The notes: a model not told the origin generated them from the sequence alone. A DNA stretch of 64,000 nucleotides from Polytrichum commune (GCA_950295325.1 OX485804.1:38006001-38070000), one strand, 5' to 3'; positions 22,226 to 35,345 are shown, counted from the first letter of the stretch. Program-made: numbers and translations.

Positions 22226-25200
22226 GAAATTCGGTGTTAATTTAAGTTCTCCAAATTTGACCTTAACATAGTTAGAGTGAATTCCAAATGCAACACATTC
22301 TAGCATTTGCTACTTCAATTGTATTTTCCTAGCCAATGTTTTTTGAAGTATTATATGTATATATATTTTGTTATTATGCATGTAATATAATACATTTATT
22401 TTTATTTACTAGTAAAGTATGTATTATCATATATTACTAGCCAGGTAATTATGTATTACACATACTTGTTTCTAATCCTTGAGATTTAAGAGTGATTGCC
22501 AATGTATCATATGTGGTGTGCTTCCTTTTGGGGGACATTAAACTTCCACCTATGAGCTTTTAGGGGGACGTGAATACTAGGGGCCACGGCAGTCCCGCCC
22601 CAAAATTATTCGAGATCTTATGAACCCAACCAGAATTACTGCCCTCTCCGCCCAACCTTGAAAAACACATTGCCCTTGTATTCTTGAAGGCCGCTTGTCC
22701 ACAAAATCCCATATTGAGTGCACTTCACCTTCAAGGTCCAAAATCCAATATATATGTGCACTTCCACTTAATAAATAAGTAATTGATTGGGATTCCATAT
22801 CCAAAGTGAAACTGCCAATAAAACATATAATTAACCTAGAAGTCAAAAACATTACAAAATCCTCATTAGCATTGAGGTTATAAATTTTTTGACTTACCAT
22901 TTGAAGGGGACTTTGTCATTCTAAAATGAACTTTAAGTTAGTGCATTGATTTAGTATGCATATTTTATAATATTTTAGGTAATGCCTTCTACTTTCACAA
23001 GTATTCATACACATTCAAAATAATTAAGTGTGATTAAATGTATTCAAGCATAAATAACTGTAACTGAATCTGATTGAGTGCAAGGCCTAAGTTCCTACAA
23101 GAATTCATACACATTTGAACTAATTAAGCCTGATTAAGTGCAAGTAAGCACATTAAACCTAATCAAGCGTAATGAAGCCTAAACAAGTGTAATTAAGCAC
23201 ATCAATCTTCATCTCTGAATTAAATCATGCTTAATTTAAGTAAGAGCACTTTAGAATTAATTAGAATTAACTAGTTTGGTAAGCATACTTTTTTAATTTT
23301 ATTAGGCTTGATTAGGATTACTTAGGTTCTAGGCTAGAGTTCCAATCAAAGAGACCAAGGAATACAAACCTTTGTCCCAAAAACTTGAATTCAAACAAAC
23401 TATGTTGGAAAGCAATTTGTGAATTATTGGAGGTCAACACACACAGTACAAGCGATGAGAGAAGTGATGAATGACCCGAATTTTGCCAGCCATGAAGATA
23501 TCAAGGCTTATTGTAGTTTCCACGAGATTGTTGTTGTGTGAATATTAGACAAAGAGAAAATGATGTACATGTCCCAAAGTGTTGAGCTTCAAAATTTATG
23601 ACAAAGATGCAAGGCCCACCTACTTTGAGGATGTCACACAAGGTAAAACAATTTGGATCGATTGTGAAAAGCCGCAACCTATGAAATTGGGTGGCATACA
23701 TTCAACATAATGGAATCATGTAAGTTCTATCACCTTCAATTTCTTTGTGGAATGTTTTATTTGTGATGTTTGTCTTTCTAGACGTCTCCAAATGCATAAT
23801 CCAACACACTCGACATTCAAGGACTTCCATATGACATGATTTAGGAGATCGACACTTTAATTTTGATAAGAAAATGTGTTGTAATGTTGTGCTACCTTGT
23901 GTGAAATCTCTTGTATCTCTTGCTGATGTGTGTAACAAAACAAAGGACAAAATTGTTGTCAAGCAAGAGGTCATGACACGGCATGGTTGGAAATGTCCCC
24001 ACAAGGGGAAAGGTTACAAGGCATGGACTTACCAAGACTGAGTGGATGTGTCCAACAAGCACAAATTTGATGCCTCCTTTATGGCCATGATGCGGAAGCT
24101 CGTAAGGGGAACTCACACATGAAAGGCATGGCTAAAAGAGAGGAAAAATTTAATAAAAAATTCCCAAGTACTAGCTCTTCCAAATTTAGGGTTTAGGGTT
24201 TAGGGGTTGAAACCTAGGGAAGTCCTAGATGATAGTTTGAGGGAAAACACATTATTATCAAGACGAAGGAGTTGAATGACATTTTAGGGGCTATGAAGGA
24301 GTGGAGTGTTTGTGATCCTCCACATTGAATTTTTATCACTCCCATAGGTGTGGCTCTTATGCTTCCAATCCAATGCAAAATCATGCAAAAAAAATGAAGA
24401 TGAGGCTGCGCAAAATTCTACACTATTGGGTATACACTAGTTCTTTTGCTCCCTTTAAGTAGTAGCATGATGCATCATATGGCTTCGTGAGATTAGTATT
24501 TGGGATTATCACATTATGGTTGTGTCGCCTAATACTAAGCTAGAGACATTTGTGGTACCTAATCGGGAGACCCATGTCTTGGTGTATGTTTGATGATTTT
24601 TTTGAAAGCTCTCATAGAGGCTAAAAATGCAAAGCATTAGAAAATCTTGTTCAGTGTCAACAAATTGGTGATTTGTTGATTTGAAGACACTAAAGCAATC
24701 TCCTCTAGGAACGGACCAATGATGCGTGCTTAACTCAACGTTTCATCTCTTGACACTGTTAAGGTAGAATATAACACTGTATTTTAAGAACATAAATGTC
24801 CATAGTAAACCAACTTGTCAAAATTTGACTAGTTGGTCACAAATCATCAAAAGGGCAAAAAATGCCAGTTTTCTAGTTGATGTCAAATTTGTCCTTGATA
24901 CAATTAGGTGTTAGAGCGTCCACTAGTTGGGTTATATTGTTTTACTATTGAAGAGTCTATTTAGTAATATTAATTATTTGATGTTAGTAACTTAGTTGGT
25001 CAGAAAATGACTTATAGGTCCAAAGTTATCAAAATGACATTGTGAGTCTTTTACTAGTTAACCATTTTTTATGACCTCAGTGGGCCAGTTGGTCATAAAG
25101 TGGACAGAGGGCAAAAACGTGTCAGGATATCTAGTTGCAATGTTTTGACATGGTGGCCACCTACCAAGTTGACCCACCTAATAATTAGTTGTTTTGAAGT

Positions 25201-25620
25201 ATTTAAGGTTTGTCCTAGAGCCTTTTGGCTCCCTTAGTACACATGTGCGAAGATAGCTTAGACTCTTAGGAGAAGGTGTGTATGCTTGTGAGATTTAGAT
25301 GTGGACAAGTGGCGTCCTGGAAATGTGTGGCAATCCAGACAGACAACAGTCTTGGAAAACAAGCAACAAAATGTTGAAAGAGGGATTTGAGGAGTAGATT
25401 CATTGTTGGTATTCTCCTATTACTGCTCTTCTTGTAAGCTAACATAGTCCTTAGTGTTGACAAGACAAAGGTGTTGAATGTGTTACTGAAAATGTACATT
25501 GGACAACTTGTGATGTAGTACCAAAGAATGCATTAGAAAGTAGAAAGGGTGGGTATGCGTGGACGTGATGCTCATGGGAGGACGTTCAAAGCAAGTAGTT
25601 AGAATGACCTAAAAAATGTA
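22226..25620. other. Long AT-rich intergenic stretch
   Basis: No gene was recognised. The region around 23000-23330 is rich in short variants of ATTAAGCNTGATTAAGTG. The tract 24184-24204 holds three TTTAGGG units (interstitial telomere-like). Around 24820-25170 the phrase AGTTGGTCA recurs at irregular spacing. The region 23460-24130 reads partly like decayed coding DNA, but I could not assign it. Confidence 0.4.
24184..24204 (+). repeat. Interstitial telomere-like repeat
   Basis: TTTAGGGTTTAGGGTTTAGG is three units of the plant-type telomere repeat TTTAGGG. A related degenerate array (AAACCT)n lies near 34279-34301. Such short blocks are common within plant chromosomes and do not mark a chromosome end. 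Confidence 0.7.
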
Positions 25621-25621
25621 C

Positions 25622-25860
25622 CATAGGTTGGTAGAAGGTTAGAGAGTTCGAATCCGGACTCAGTTTCTAAAAACCACCTCCGAAAGTTGGCAGATCTAAC
25701 AAAAGACATGAGCTGATCGGAAATATGAAAGTGGACCTGAAAACTCTATCATAGGTTGGTAGAAGTTTAGAGATGCCAAATCCAAGCTTATAAATGGAAA
25801 TGACTTCCGGAAGTTGGCCGATTGGGCCAAAAAGGTGAGTTGGTAGTAGTGTCCATGGCA
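25622..25860 (+). repeat. Two-copy tandem repeat, period ~128 bp
   Basis: CATAGGTTGGTAGAAG occurs at 25623 and 25750. Each is followed by a similar order of blocks (TTAGAGA, then AAATCCAAGC-like, then GGAAGTTGGC). Identity is moderate. The first unit contains GTTCGAATCC, which looks like a tRNA B box, but no tRNA fold surrounds it. Confidence 0.55.
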
Positions 25861-25876
25861 CATTTTCAAGACTTAA

Positions 25877-27655
25877 ATGGAAGTTTTAGGGGACTATACG
25901 TCATTGAGGCTTTCCATGCATGAAGTATTAGCTTGGAAGGTGTTTTTGCAAGGCTTGGACATGACTAGCGACGAACTAGTTAATGAAGCAAGGAAGGTGT
26001 GGGAAAACCCAATAACAGACACCCTTGTGGAGAGAGCACTAAAACCTGACATAATTCTTCTCAACACTCAATGTGGTGCAAAGTTGACATTATTGGGTCT
26101 CCACAAACGAGTTCCTACTACCGACATTGTCACCAAAAAAACTCCATACATAGATTACTGAAAAGAAGCAACAAGAATCATATTTTTTTTGCAAAGTTCA
26201 ACGCTAGAGAAAATTGATGATGCAACACACAGGGCTAATGACACATAGAAGAGCGTTTCAATGGAGGTAGTTGAAGATGAGATGCCACATGTACAACGAA
26301 AACTAAAGGATGTTGCCATGGAGGAGGTAGAAGATGTGCAAGAGTATGATTCTGATAGATCTGATGATGAGATGGAGATTTATAATCTTGTTGATATAGA
26401 GAACATGGGGAGAAGGGGGGGGGGGGTCCCAAACACTTACAAGGCATCGGGAGAGTTCTCCATGCCCCAAGCTAGATCACATTCCCCAAGTCACTCTCCA
26501 CCTCACTTGATTTTGGTTCCTACACATGAAGCCATAGCCGCACCTACTCTCGACCTTGCATTCTCTATGCCCTCACCTCCACCTCATGCACCTGATGTGG
26601 AAGAAAATATTATGCGCTACGAATCTAAGGAAGACAAATCTTTGGAGGTTATTGCAACAAAACCTAAACCTCTTCAGTTTGAGCACGAGCTTTCTCAACC
26701 ACCTACCCATCCAGTGGTTGGGGGTTCCTTTCAAAAGGTAAGTTTAGCATGAAAGTGCATGAGCACAAGGTCAACATGTAGCAACATGAATGACAAAAAA
26801 TAGAAGATTCTTGAGTCCATTGCAGTAAAGGCAATAATTCTATAGGAGACGCCAACCACGTAGATGTCTCCGAAAGTGTGTTTAAAAAAATTGTATTTAA
26901 ATTCTTAGTTATATTGGTATGTATGAGGACCATGATGCCTCCTGATGCTCAACTAATCACGATAATTTATTAAATGGGAGAGGTTCATGTATCCATATTT
27001 TGAAAAAAATTGTTCTATTGTCTTGTAGCATTGACTAACTTGCCTACCCAATCCATTAGTGTGCAATCAATAAGATATATACTAGTGTTTGATTTGAATG
27101 GGATTTTGTGTTCCAAACCGGTTAATAAAAGAGAGAAGGTTTCATTGCAGGCATGTGCCCGTGGGCTTCTAAACTGGTGCCACAATAAGGTTGACATTTT
27201 GTTTTGGATTTCTATGTGGAAGGTGAAAACCAAGCAGATGATTGATGCCTTGATGGATGAATATAGATATTTCAAGTTTGATGAAGAAGTTGGATTCCTT
27301 TATTAGGATCATTGCATATTTCCAAACACCGTGATAAACCAAAACAATCAATTTTGGTGAAAAATCTTCAACTTAGGGTTTTTAGGAAGTTGAATAATGC
27401 CACATTTGTATAATGTTTTGCTTATAGATGATTCTCTTGATACAAATTGTCCTAATCGTTGGAGTTAAGAAAAACATCCTCCCACTTACAAACCTGAGTT
27501 AAATTTTGACGACAAATTTCTCCTTGGTCCATTGCTTGAGCGGTTGCAATGCCCTTGTGGTCTCAAACATAGCTCTCATGAAGTTTATAGGAAAAACCAC
27601 CCCCATCTAGGAAATCCCAACTTCGTAATTCTGACACTCATTGAGTTTTACTAAT
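25877..27655 (+). pseudogene. FCP1/NIF-like HAD phosphatase pseudogene with acidic leader
   Basis: The downstream part (27010-27655) resembles an FCP1-homology (NLI-interacting factor) phosphatase. LVFDLNGILC lies near 27086 (the acidic motif I position; plant members use DLNG-type variants). DILFWISMW near 27200 follows (the V.IWTS.M motif II region), and after a stop LLIDDS near 27425 (the motif IV DD pair), then NRWS, PPTYKPELNFDD, and LGPLLERLQC. Stops at 27304 and about 27410 plus frame changes show decay. Upstream, 25877-26161 and 26261-26737 are one frame broken by two stops. That second part is acidic, Ser/Pro-rich, and ends at a perfect AAG|GTAAGT donor (26737/26738). The next TTGTAG acceptor (27028) is out of phase. 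Whether the leader and the phosphatase were one gene is inference. Confidence 0.55.
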
Positions 27656-28450
27656 GGACTGCTACTTGAGGAGATTTTTGCCCTCCAAATGTGAATAGAG
27701 CAAAGTAGTTCCAAAAAAAGTAATAACATGAGGAGATCTCCAAGGTCTCACGTTGCTATTCTATTTTTTTGAATTTTCAAGGGGAAGAAGTTTATTGAAA
27801 AGAAATGAAAGAAGTGAATCTCCTTTTCCCAACGGTGTCGTGGAGAAAATTCCCATATTCTTGCTCTAGCTCTAGAGGACATTGTGAAATCAACTTAACA
27901 AGTTCCCAGGTACTACGGGTACTATGGGAGTATCCACACGGGCCAATTACTTTCGGGATGCGGTTTGGGACATCTTCACGAAATGTCCATGTCCTCATGT
28001 TCCCCAAGAGTGTCTTGGAGGGGGGCTTTGGGTTACATATTTATTTGCTCTCTCTGGGTCCCTTCCCCCCCCCCCCCCCCCCGCGCGCGCGCGCGCGGGA
28101 AACGACATTTTGATCTATGACTTTGACATCTTATAATGCTTTGATATTCATCAAGGAAATAGGGACTATGAATTGTATTTGTAAATACTTCCAAGTCCAT
28201 GTAAATTTATTTTTTTGCATATTACCAATAGTGTTTCAAGGTTTCATGAATGAATATGTTTGATATTATTGGTTGTTTGTTCCACTTTTTCCCAACATAT
28301 GTGTTTCTTGATATTGGGATCAGGAGTAGCTCTCCTGATACATTTTCTTTGCAAGATATGTGCGGCCTAAGTACCAACCCTAATGAAGGCCCTTCAAGTT
28401 GGTCATTCTCTGCGTCGATGGTCTATCTTGTAGTCACTCTTTGTTGAGGA
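27656..28450. other. Intergenic DNA with poly-C and (GC)n
   Basis: Holds a run of 18 C (28065-28082) followed directly by (GC)8 (to about 28097). Overlapping frames at 27805-28113 and 27924-28136 suggest one decayed coding stretch (for example ANYFRDAVWDIF), which I cannot assign. Confidence 0.45.
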
Positions 28451-28540
28451 TAAGACAAAAAGCCATTATGCGGTTTAATGGACACGGTTCGACTTTGAGA
28501 TTACCGTGTCCATTAAACCGCATAATGGCTTTTTGTCTTA
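28451..28540. repeat. Perfect 38-bp-arm hairpin
   Basis: Bases 28451-28488 are the exact reverse complement of 28503-28540, with a 14-base loop (TCGACTTTGAGATT). The arm begins TAAGACAAAAAGCCATTATG. Perfect pairing over 38 bp in otherwise decayed DNA implies a recent origin or maintenance. It could be a young foldback MITE, an inverted duplication made by replication slippage, or a precursor-like hairpin feeding small RNAs. No promoter or target duplication was identified. Confidence 0.85.
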
Positions 28541-31230
28541 CATTTATGTCGATGTGTGGTCATGCATGGAGGATGTTGTCCTTCACAATGTGATTTGACG
28601 CCTATTTCTAGAGAATTTCATTTCTAGACTAGTATTTAAATGGGACAAATTGAAGTGCACGAATGCAAATGGGTTCATTAGTAGAGATGTATTTTTCCTC
28701 CTTAAAGAGAAAAAGAATCCTCTTTAGGCACCACAAAAAAATTTGTTTGGTTGTAGGAAGGGCAATATCTTGTTCATTAATGATCGACCTAGCAAACATA
28801 TCATAAACAAGGCCTTGAAGTGTTGCTACTTCCCCCACACTTGGCCAACCCTAGAGTTATAGATAATATCGCCACCTTTGTTACCTCTACATTGATAAAC
28901 ACACACCAAATATTCCACTATATTTGGGTATCTCAAATGGAAAACCCCAATTCCATGTTATCATAAATGCCTTGGGCCATTTGTAGTTGGAAACTGCTTG
29001 CCAAACTTAGTAGAGTCACAGTCACATTAAGTGAGTACTTCCCAATTTGTCTCTATTCATTTCTTTATTTTTTCTTTTCTTTTATGTTACTACCATGGAC
29101 CGGGAGGTCTCCCGATCCATCATTTCTACAATATAGTCTTTCTCTATTTAGTTGCATTGTCACACTCTAATCTTTGTGTTCTTTTTGTATCAAGTGTCTA
29201 TGAGTGTGGCATTGTTAGGCACCACATTTTTTAAACCCAAAAAATCTCTAGAGAAGCTCTTGGACTTGTGACCCAAGAAGCTATTGAAGTAAGACTCCTA
29301 TGTTGCTTACCGCCTAATGCAAATCATCACAACTGATACTTCCTCGCCACAATGCAAGAGGTTGCGATTTAGACGATGTCTACAACTTTCGAGAGGTAGT
29401 CTAACTTTTCATTTAGTAGATCTCTTCTTTCTAATTTTATTATCTTCGTTGTTATACTAATAGAAGCTCTCATCTTTTTTCCCCTTTCACAAGTTCAACC
29501 AACTCATCTCCTTTTAAGTTCTCATCTGCTTCCCACACTTGAAAGTTTTGCCAAGACATAAGTTAGCCAACTCTACAAAGGAGTCACGAATGACTACCAA
29601 GACAATGAGACCTCTCCTGGACCTATGCTTCTTCCACAAAGAAGGAAGGAAAGTCATGAAGAGGCTCTAGAGATGATGGTTGATTCATGATTACTTAGCC
29701 ATTGGAAGCCCTCATGAGCTGCAAGTAAACTACTATAGTCTAGATTTTTGTGTGCTTCTAGATTGTAATTTATTATTTCAGTTACTATGCATTGCAATGT
29801 CATGTTGGAATGTCCGTTATATAACCCCATTACAAATAAGAAGTTATCACTATTTGAGGATGTAATTCCAAGGATCCTCGAGTTTTTCTTTCGGTTAGAC
29901 CATTAATTAGGCATCGGGGAGTGCCCCCGGTCCCATTCTTGATTTGTAGAATGTTTTGGGCTTCAATCATTAATTTCTTGATTAAATTGTGATTAAAAAT
30001 AATTAATTACATAAATTTAGACTCCTTGATTGTTTTATTTTACTTAAATCATTTTTAAACAGCTAATTTATTGAATAAGTTTGGGGAGTACTGAGCATGG
30101 GGTTGGTTTGTGTAAAACAAAGTGGGACCGCCAATCATTTCTCAACCGATGAGATATTTAAGAAGCGGTGATCATGGTCACTAGTCACTAGTTTAAATAG
30201 GTCTTGAGAGCCACATGGGGGATAGTGTTACCAGAAAGGGTGCCCTTAATCAATGTGTAATTAACCCTTAGCTTTATTAAGGTGAAGTATCTGGAAAGGT
30301 TGTAGGTTTAGGAGTTTCAACAATTTTATGATATTCCACTTTGTTATGGCGAAGTATTTTGATGTTTTTAAGGTGTTGATGGTTAGTGAAGGAAGTAATG
30401 CTACATGAATTACATGGTCCTACCACTTGTTCCCGACCATTAAGGTAGTTGAACCTAACACCGAACCTACGAACCACCCAAATGAATGAGAAGGCTTCAA
30501 TTTAAGACGCATTTATAGGACATCCAAGGCTTTGTCGTTAATCACAATTCTCATATATGAGAAATCCTTAAACGTCATATGGGTTCTAACTTGAAGCCTT
30601 CCCATTCAATTGGGAGTTGATGTTGGGTTTCTAAGCTACATCAGCTCATAGATTTTGTAACCATCTAGTGGCCAAGAATGAGTAGTAATTACCATATTAT
30701 ACTACAGTCATTCCAAGTACGGTCAAATGTCTATTTTGTTTTTGGTACACACTAGAGTAGTGTGGTTCGCATTTGAGAAGGTTGTAAATACACAAAAAGA
30801 GGTATTTATGCAGCGATTTCCAACCTCCAAATTATGGCAAGCGAGAGTTATGCAAAGCAATGTGGAGCCCTACAAGGTTGAGTCAATTTCCACTCTCGGT
30901 TGTGTGCCGACCTATGTTCGGGGAAAATCGACGGCTAGTTCATTATCAGCCGATGGATTTCCCCTAATGGCCGGTCCAAATTTCCAACCATCGGATGGAA
31001 ATCCGGCTGTAATTTTAATCCTCCGGCAATTAGCCGATGAACCAGAAAATGTCCCGGAATGTAGCCTATTCTTTTTGTGAGTTACTGGATTTCAACTAGA
31101 AGCATCCAGAGCGCTATTTGTCTGGGGCATATGGTGATGCACTTGAGGAAGTACCCTAAACCTTAAACTTTTTGAATTATGCAACCTTTCCATGACCAAA
31201 TCCAATTGCTTCTATGAAGAATTGGGGGAC
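28541..31230. other. Intergenic DNA, no gene recognised
   Basis: Several short ORFs (up to 67 codons) without motifs. One frame at 30727-31080 reads 117 codons on the plus strand but shows no domain. From 30930 to about 31560 the phrases GCCGATG and ATTAGCCGAT recur at irregular spacing on both strands, which suggests old transposon DNA. Confidence 0.4.
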
Positions 31231-31280
31231 CCTTGGCCTTCAAGCGGTGAAGGCATTGCTAGGTTCAATTCCTGCCAAGG
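31231..31280 (+). other. tRNA-like remnant lacking the anticodon arm
   Basis: CCTTGGC at 31231-31237 pairs perfectly with GCCAAGG at 31274-31280, as an acceptor stem would. Between them are a D-arm-like CTTCAAGCGGTGAAGG (the AAGCGGT loop is typical) and a T-arm-like AGGTTCAATTCCT containing a B-box match. The whole is only 50 nt, so the anticodon arm is missing. It is best read as a tRNA pseudogene or the head of a tRNA-derived SINE, or as chance. Confidence 0.4.
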
Positions 31281-32448
31281 ATATTAACTCTTCAAATTTA
31301 AAGTTTTGAACATGCCTTTCTTTTCACTTATTCAAGATTTTGTACTAAGAAATGATTTCTAATAAATTTTCATACATTTTTTAAACAATTAGTGCCGATA
31401 TGAATTCCATTTAATCGGATGTTGGCCAATGAAAATATGAAAATATAGGCAATTGGCCGATTGATTTTACAAAAGACCGGCTCTTGCCGATGTAAATTGG
31501 AAAAAAATCCGACCCTTCGTAGCAACTACTGGCAATTAGCCACTAAGGCTTCAAAAACCTCCCGAACTCTGGTGCCGACAAGAATTGAAGTAAAAGATGT
31601 TTTATAACTATGACAAAACTTTATGGTGTCTATGTTAGGTCACTTAGAGCTTCCGAGTCTAAGGTATGTGGGTGTTATGTGGTTCCTTCTTCATGTTCTC
31701 CAACTTCTACTGATTACATTTACACAACAAAACTCGCGTTGCATTTGCAAATCTACAATGAAACAGATGGAATAATCGGACCTGCCTAGATTTAGTCAAA
31801 GTTATCGGAAGTGCATGTTTGTTGATTTCTTAACTGGATACATAGGTCCTCCCACTTGTATTCAGTATTGAGCGTAGCGTGATTATTAATATTTGAAGAC
31901 GTCATCCAATCTCTTTTAAACATGTGTCTATATGATGTTTGCTCTTTAATCCTCACCAAACCACATACCAATCGAATCTAGGAGTCCGATTAAGAAAAGT
32001 AGCCACTACCCATGCACCTTACATTGTTCGGGTTGGCCTTTCGTTTTCCGTCTCAAACAAGCAAGGAATTATTCGTAAGAGAGGGGCCCAGGCGGGGCCG
32101 AGGACATGCACTTGCATGTACCCTAGTTGGAGCTTGGCCTTGGAGTTCACCAGAGGCCAAGCCTAGTAGGCTAAGCTTAGGTCAAATAATAAGGCACAAA
32201 ATAAGGAAGCTAAGTGGCCCTTCCCTTTCCATGAGGGGTGGCCCTATTGCCACTCACTTCTCCACCTATGTAAATAAGTTACATGGGGCTCAACCTTCTC
32301 GTCCTTACCGCGATCATCACAAGCTAAAACCAAGTCGTTTGTTTTAAGGCACTAATTTAATTTAGGCCACATTGTTCATGGAGATGGGTAAAATGAAAGG
32401 AAAACATATCTATCTATATAGATAGATAGGTAGGTAGATAGATAGATA
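31281..32448. other. Intergenic DNA, no gene recognised
   Basis: ORFs at 31939-32166 and 32012-32347 overlap in different frames and lack any domain. A (GATA)n tract (about 32408-32449) precedes the next element. Confidence 0.4.
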
Positions 32449-32664
32449 GACCACGTAGTTTGCAAAATGACCACAAAGATGCGTTATGCGGTCACATACC
32501 CTATCAAATTTTGATTTTTTTATCTCACACATGAAGAGGAGCAAGGTATCACCTATGCTTCCTCTTTCTTTACATCTCAAATTACAACTAAAATTGTTCA
32601 AATTTTGACAGGATATGTGACCATGCAACACATCTCTATGGTCACTTTAACAAACTACGTGGTC
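32449..32664. mobile_element. 216 bp inverted-repeat MITE, unclassified
   Basis: GACCACGTAGTTTGCAAAAT opens the element. The minus-strand reading of the end is GACCACGTAGTTTGTTAAAG, and the similarity continues through GACCA, AGATG and GGTCACATA for about 55 bp. There is no coding sequence. It sits against a GATA microsatellite, which blurs the left target site; no duplication could be shown. Confidence 0.7.
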
Positions 32665-33747
32665 AATTTAACAATCCCCTATATGTATATATAAAGTGTG
32701 TTGAAAAGTATCATAATATATCTTATGAGAGATAATTTATGAACCGGTGAAAGTGTAGAGTGTTCTTTTTTTAGGGACTTGGAGGTAATTTTGCCAATAT
32801 TAGAGTTTTTTAAGGTCAAGGTGTTGTGTACCAAAAAGGACAAAAGGAAAAAAAGGATAAAGAAGAAGATATAAGTAGCTCTCATGTTCAAAGCTTGAAG
32901 AAGGGTGTCATTGTACCATCAAAGGATCACATTTATGCAGTTTAAAAGTTTGACACCAACGCTTTTTATTTTCCATAAAGAAAATACATCAAAAATTGAT
33001 CATAATCATGACTCTCATTTGAGTTTTCTGTAGAATCCTTCAAAGAGGGACGCAACCATGGGTTTAATCCTTTTTTTAACTACTATTAATAGCTTGTTGA
33101 TTCGTCATGCATCATAACATGGTTTGAAAGTTGGGTGAAACCTTTTGGACCTCCTCTTGCCATCCCAAAAACTTTGAGAGAACTTTAGGATTGCAAATAG
33201 GGTATAACCCATGGGAGATGCCATCTTAAATTCCATCGGCCTATGCAAGGCTAGCTTGCCCGACTTATATTCCTAGTAGGACAAGCTAGAAAGCTACTCT
33301 TTAATAGCCCAACGCCACTCTTTGAGTATGGTAATTTAAGCATCAAGGAAACTTGAGTGACTTTAGTATGCATAAGCTCTCAAACTCGTCTTATAAGCGA
33401 ACTCAACGGGAGTTTAATGCCAAGACTTTACAAATAACTTTATTGATCTTAAAGGAAACTTGCTAACACTATTGAATGTTGCCGTGGAGGGTCATGAGCA
33501 TGAACTGCTTTTGAAATCATTTATAACCAAATTGTCAAAGTGTCCCTTGAGATGTGAGCACTTCATTGTGGTATAGAAGATAACCATTTTTGTTTTATAT
33601 TTGTGATCAAGATTTTCAAGAATTTGTTAGACATTATTTCAATCACTACATTGAGAAAAACAATCGCCATCTAGATCTAATACTTTAAAATTGAGAGACC
33701 CATTTCGGGACATTTAAGAAGCCCTCAAGAACTAACTTGTTGTTGAG
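32665..33747. other. Intergenic DNA, no gene recognised
   Basis: AT-rich sequence. ORFs are short and without motif. Confidence 0.4.
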
Positions 33748-33749
33748 TA

Positions 33750-34076
33750 TACTAAATAGTCCTATAATTGTGGGCCACAATAATTTTCTAGAGCCCACGT
33801 TAATTTTCATAAGGAGAATTTATGCGGTCCATAATAATTTTCAAAGCACACTAAATTTACATCAAAAAATTAGCATGGGCCATAAAATTTGTTTTTCTAC
33901 AAAATTAGTTTGGATTATTAGTTTTTTTGTGCTACTTTTATCATATAGCTAATATTCAAAGTGTTGGTCGGAAGTCTTCATGAAGACTTGGGAGAAGACC
34001 CACGTCAATTCCACCTTGACTAGAAAATTAGTGTGACCTACACTAATTATTTCTAAACTAATAGGACTATTTAGTG
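33750..34076. mobile_element. TA-flanked CACTAAATAG-type MITE
   Basis: The left end TACTAAATAGTCCTAT and the minus-strand reading of the right end, CACTAAATAGTCCTAT, match at 15 of 16. TA lies on both sides (33748-33749 and 34077-34078). The 327 bp body contains several variants of GGGCCAYAATAATTTTC. The CACTA-like end could hint at the CACTA superfamily, but that group makes 3 bp duplications and only TA is shared here. Confidence 0.65.
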
Positions 34077-34078
34077 TA

Positions 34079-35345
34079 CTTTTTCTTAAAACATGTAGAA
34101 CATTAGATCATGGGTTTTTTTCTATATTCTTCAATCAATATTTTGCATGCTTAGAGCCGCCTACTCTTCATTGCCCATGTGACATATGAACCTTATGGCA
34201 AGATCCCAGGGCCCCGCATAGACTCCGTCTCATAAAGTCATTAATTATTTATTTTGCTGGAGTGTTTGTGTTGCAACATAAACCTAAACCTAAACCTAAA
34301 CATGTAGATGTTGGCTAGAAGTCATTACTGCATTTTGTAACGTACTATTGGATCACTCTTGCTCTTAGCTAAGTTTCCCATTTAATAACTTCACTCAAAA
34401 ATCTATTCTTACTTATTCCTCCAAAAATCAATCTAAAAAATGAGCAACATACCCCTAAAAATGACTACTTACATCATCATTAAAAAGAAATTGACATGAA
34501 TGTCCCCATGTAGCTCATGATGTGAGCAGTCGATTGCCACCTTCGTAGAAAGAATCAAAGTTATATTGACGGTGCTATAGAGTTTATGCGAGAGCCAAGA
34601 GTTTATGGGATCCTAGAGTCCTGCCACATGGTTCCTATGTCCAATGTCGGTTGGCAAGTTAGATAGGTATTATAATCCTCTATCAATAGCCAAAAATATC
34701 AATTAATTTGGATTTTGTATATGTTGATAGGAGCTACTATGTAGGCATGCCCGTGGTGCCACTCCCTAGGCCACTATAATACACTTTATCATTCAAAGTT
34801 TGGAATTCTTCTTTCCCAAGCTTGTGGGAGGACGTCTTTGGCAATCTTTTGTGTGTGTCGTTGGGTTTGGGAACTCACAACAGTTCATCCGTGCACGCAC
34901 TTATAGTAAAATGACAAGGAGCAATAACAAAGAAACACAACATAATAAGCCAAAATTTTGAATGATTTTCTCCAATTTGATGGAGTCGAGTTATCCTCCA
35001 TTGAACTTTCCAAGCAAGCTTTAGGTTAAAATTTAAAGCACATTGATGATAATGATAAAGAAGAAAAGTCAACCTTCATGCACAAATGTCCCATTTAAAG
35101 AGTTAATTTTTCCCTTATAGTGTTAAGGTAGATGAGTCTTAAATGGTTACTTTTCACAACCAACTCACTTCTCCTAGGATATTAAACATGTGATTAGTAC
35201 AAGATGGTTAGCAAATCCAATTGAGGGTGGAATCACTGTCCTCATAATTTTCAGAGTTCATTTGAATATCTTATACATTATCAAAGTAAAGATTCTCATG
35301 TACATTGAATGGTCATATACACCCCTCCCATTATGTTGATTATTA
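34079..35345. other. Intergenic DNA with a degenerate telomere-like array
   Basis: AAACCT is repeated about four times near 34279-34301. No gene was recognised. Confidence 0.45.

Noticed and set aside
25640-25670. GTTCGAATCC as a tRNA B box
   Set aside because: No acceptor stem or A box at proper spacing, and the segment is part of a 128 bp tandem duplication.
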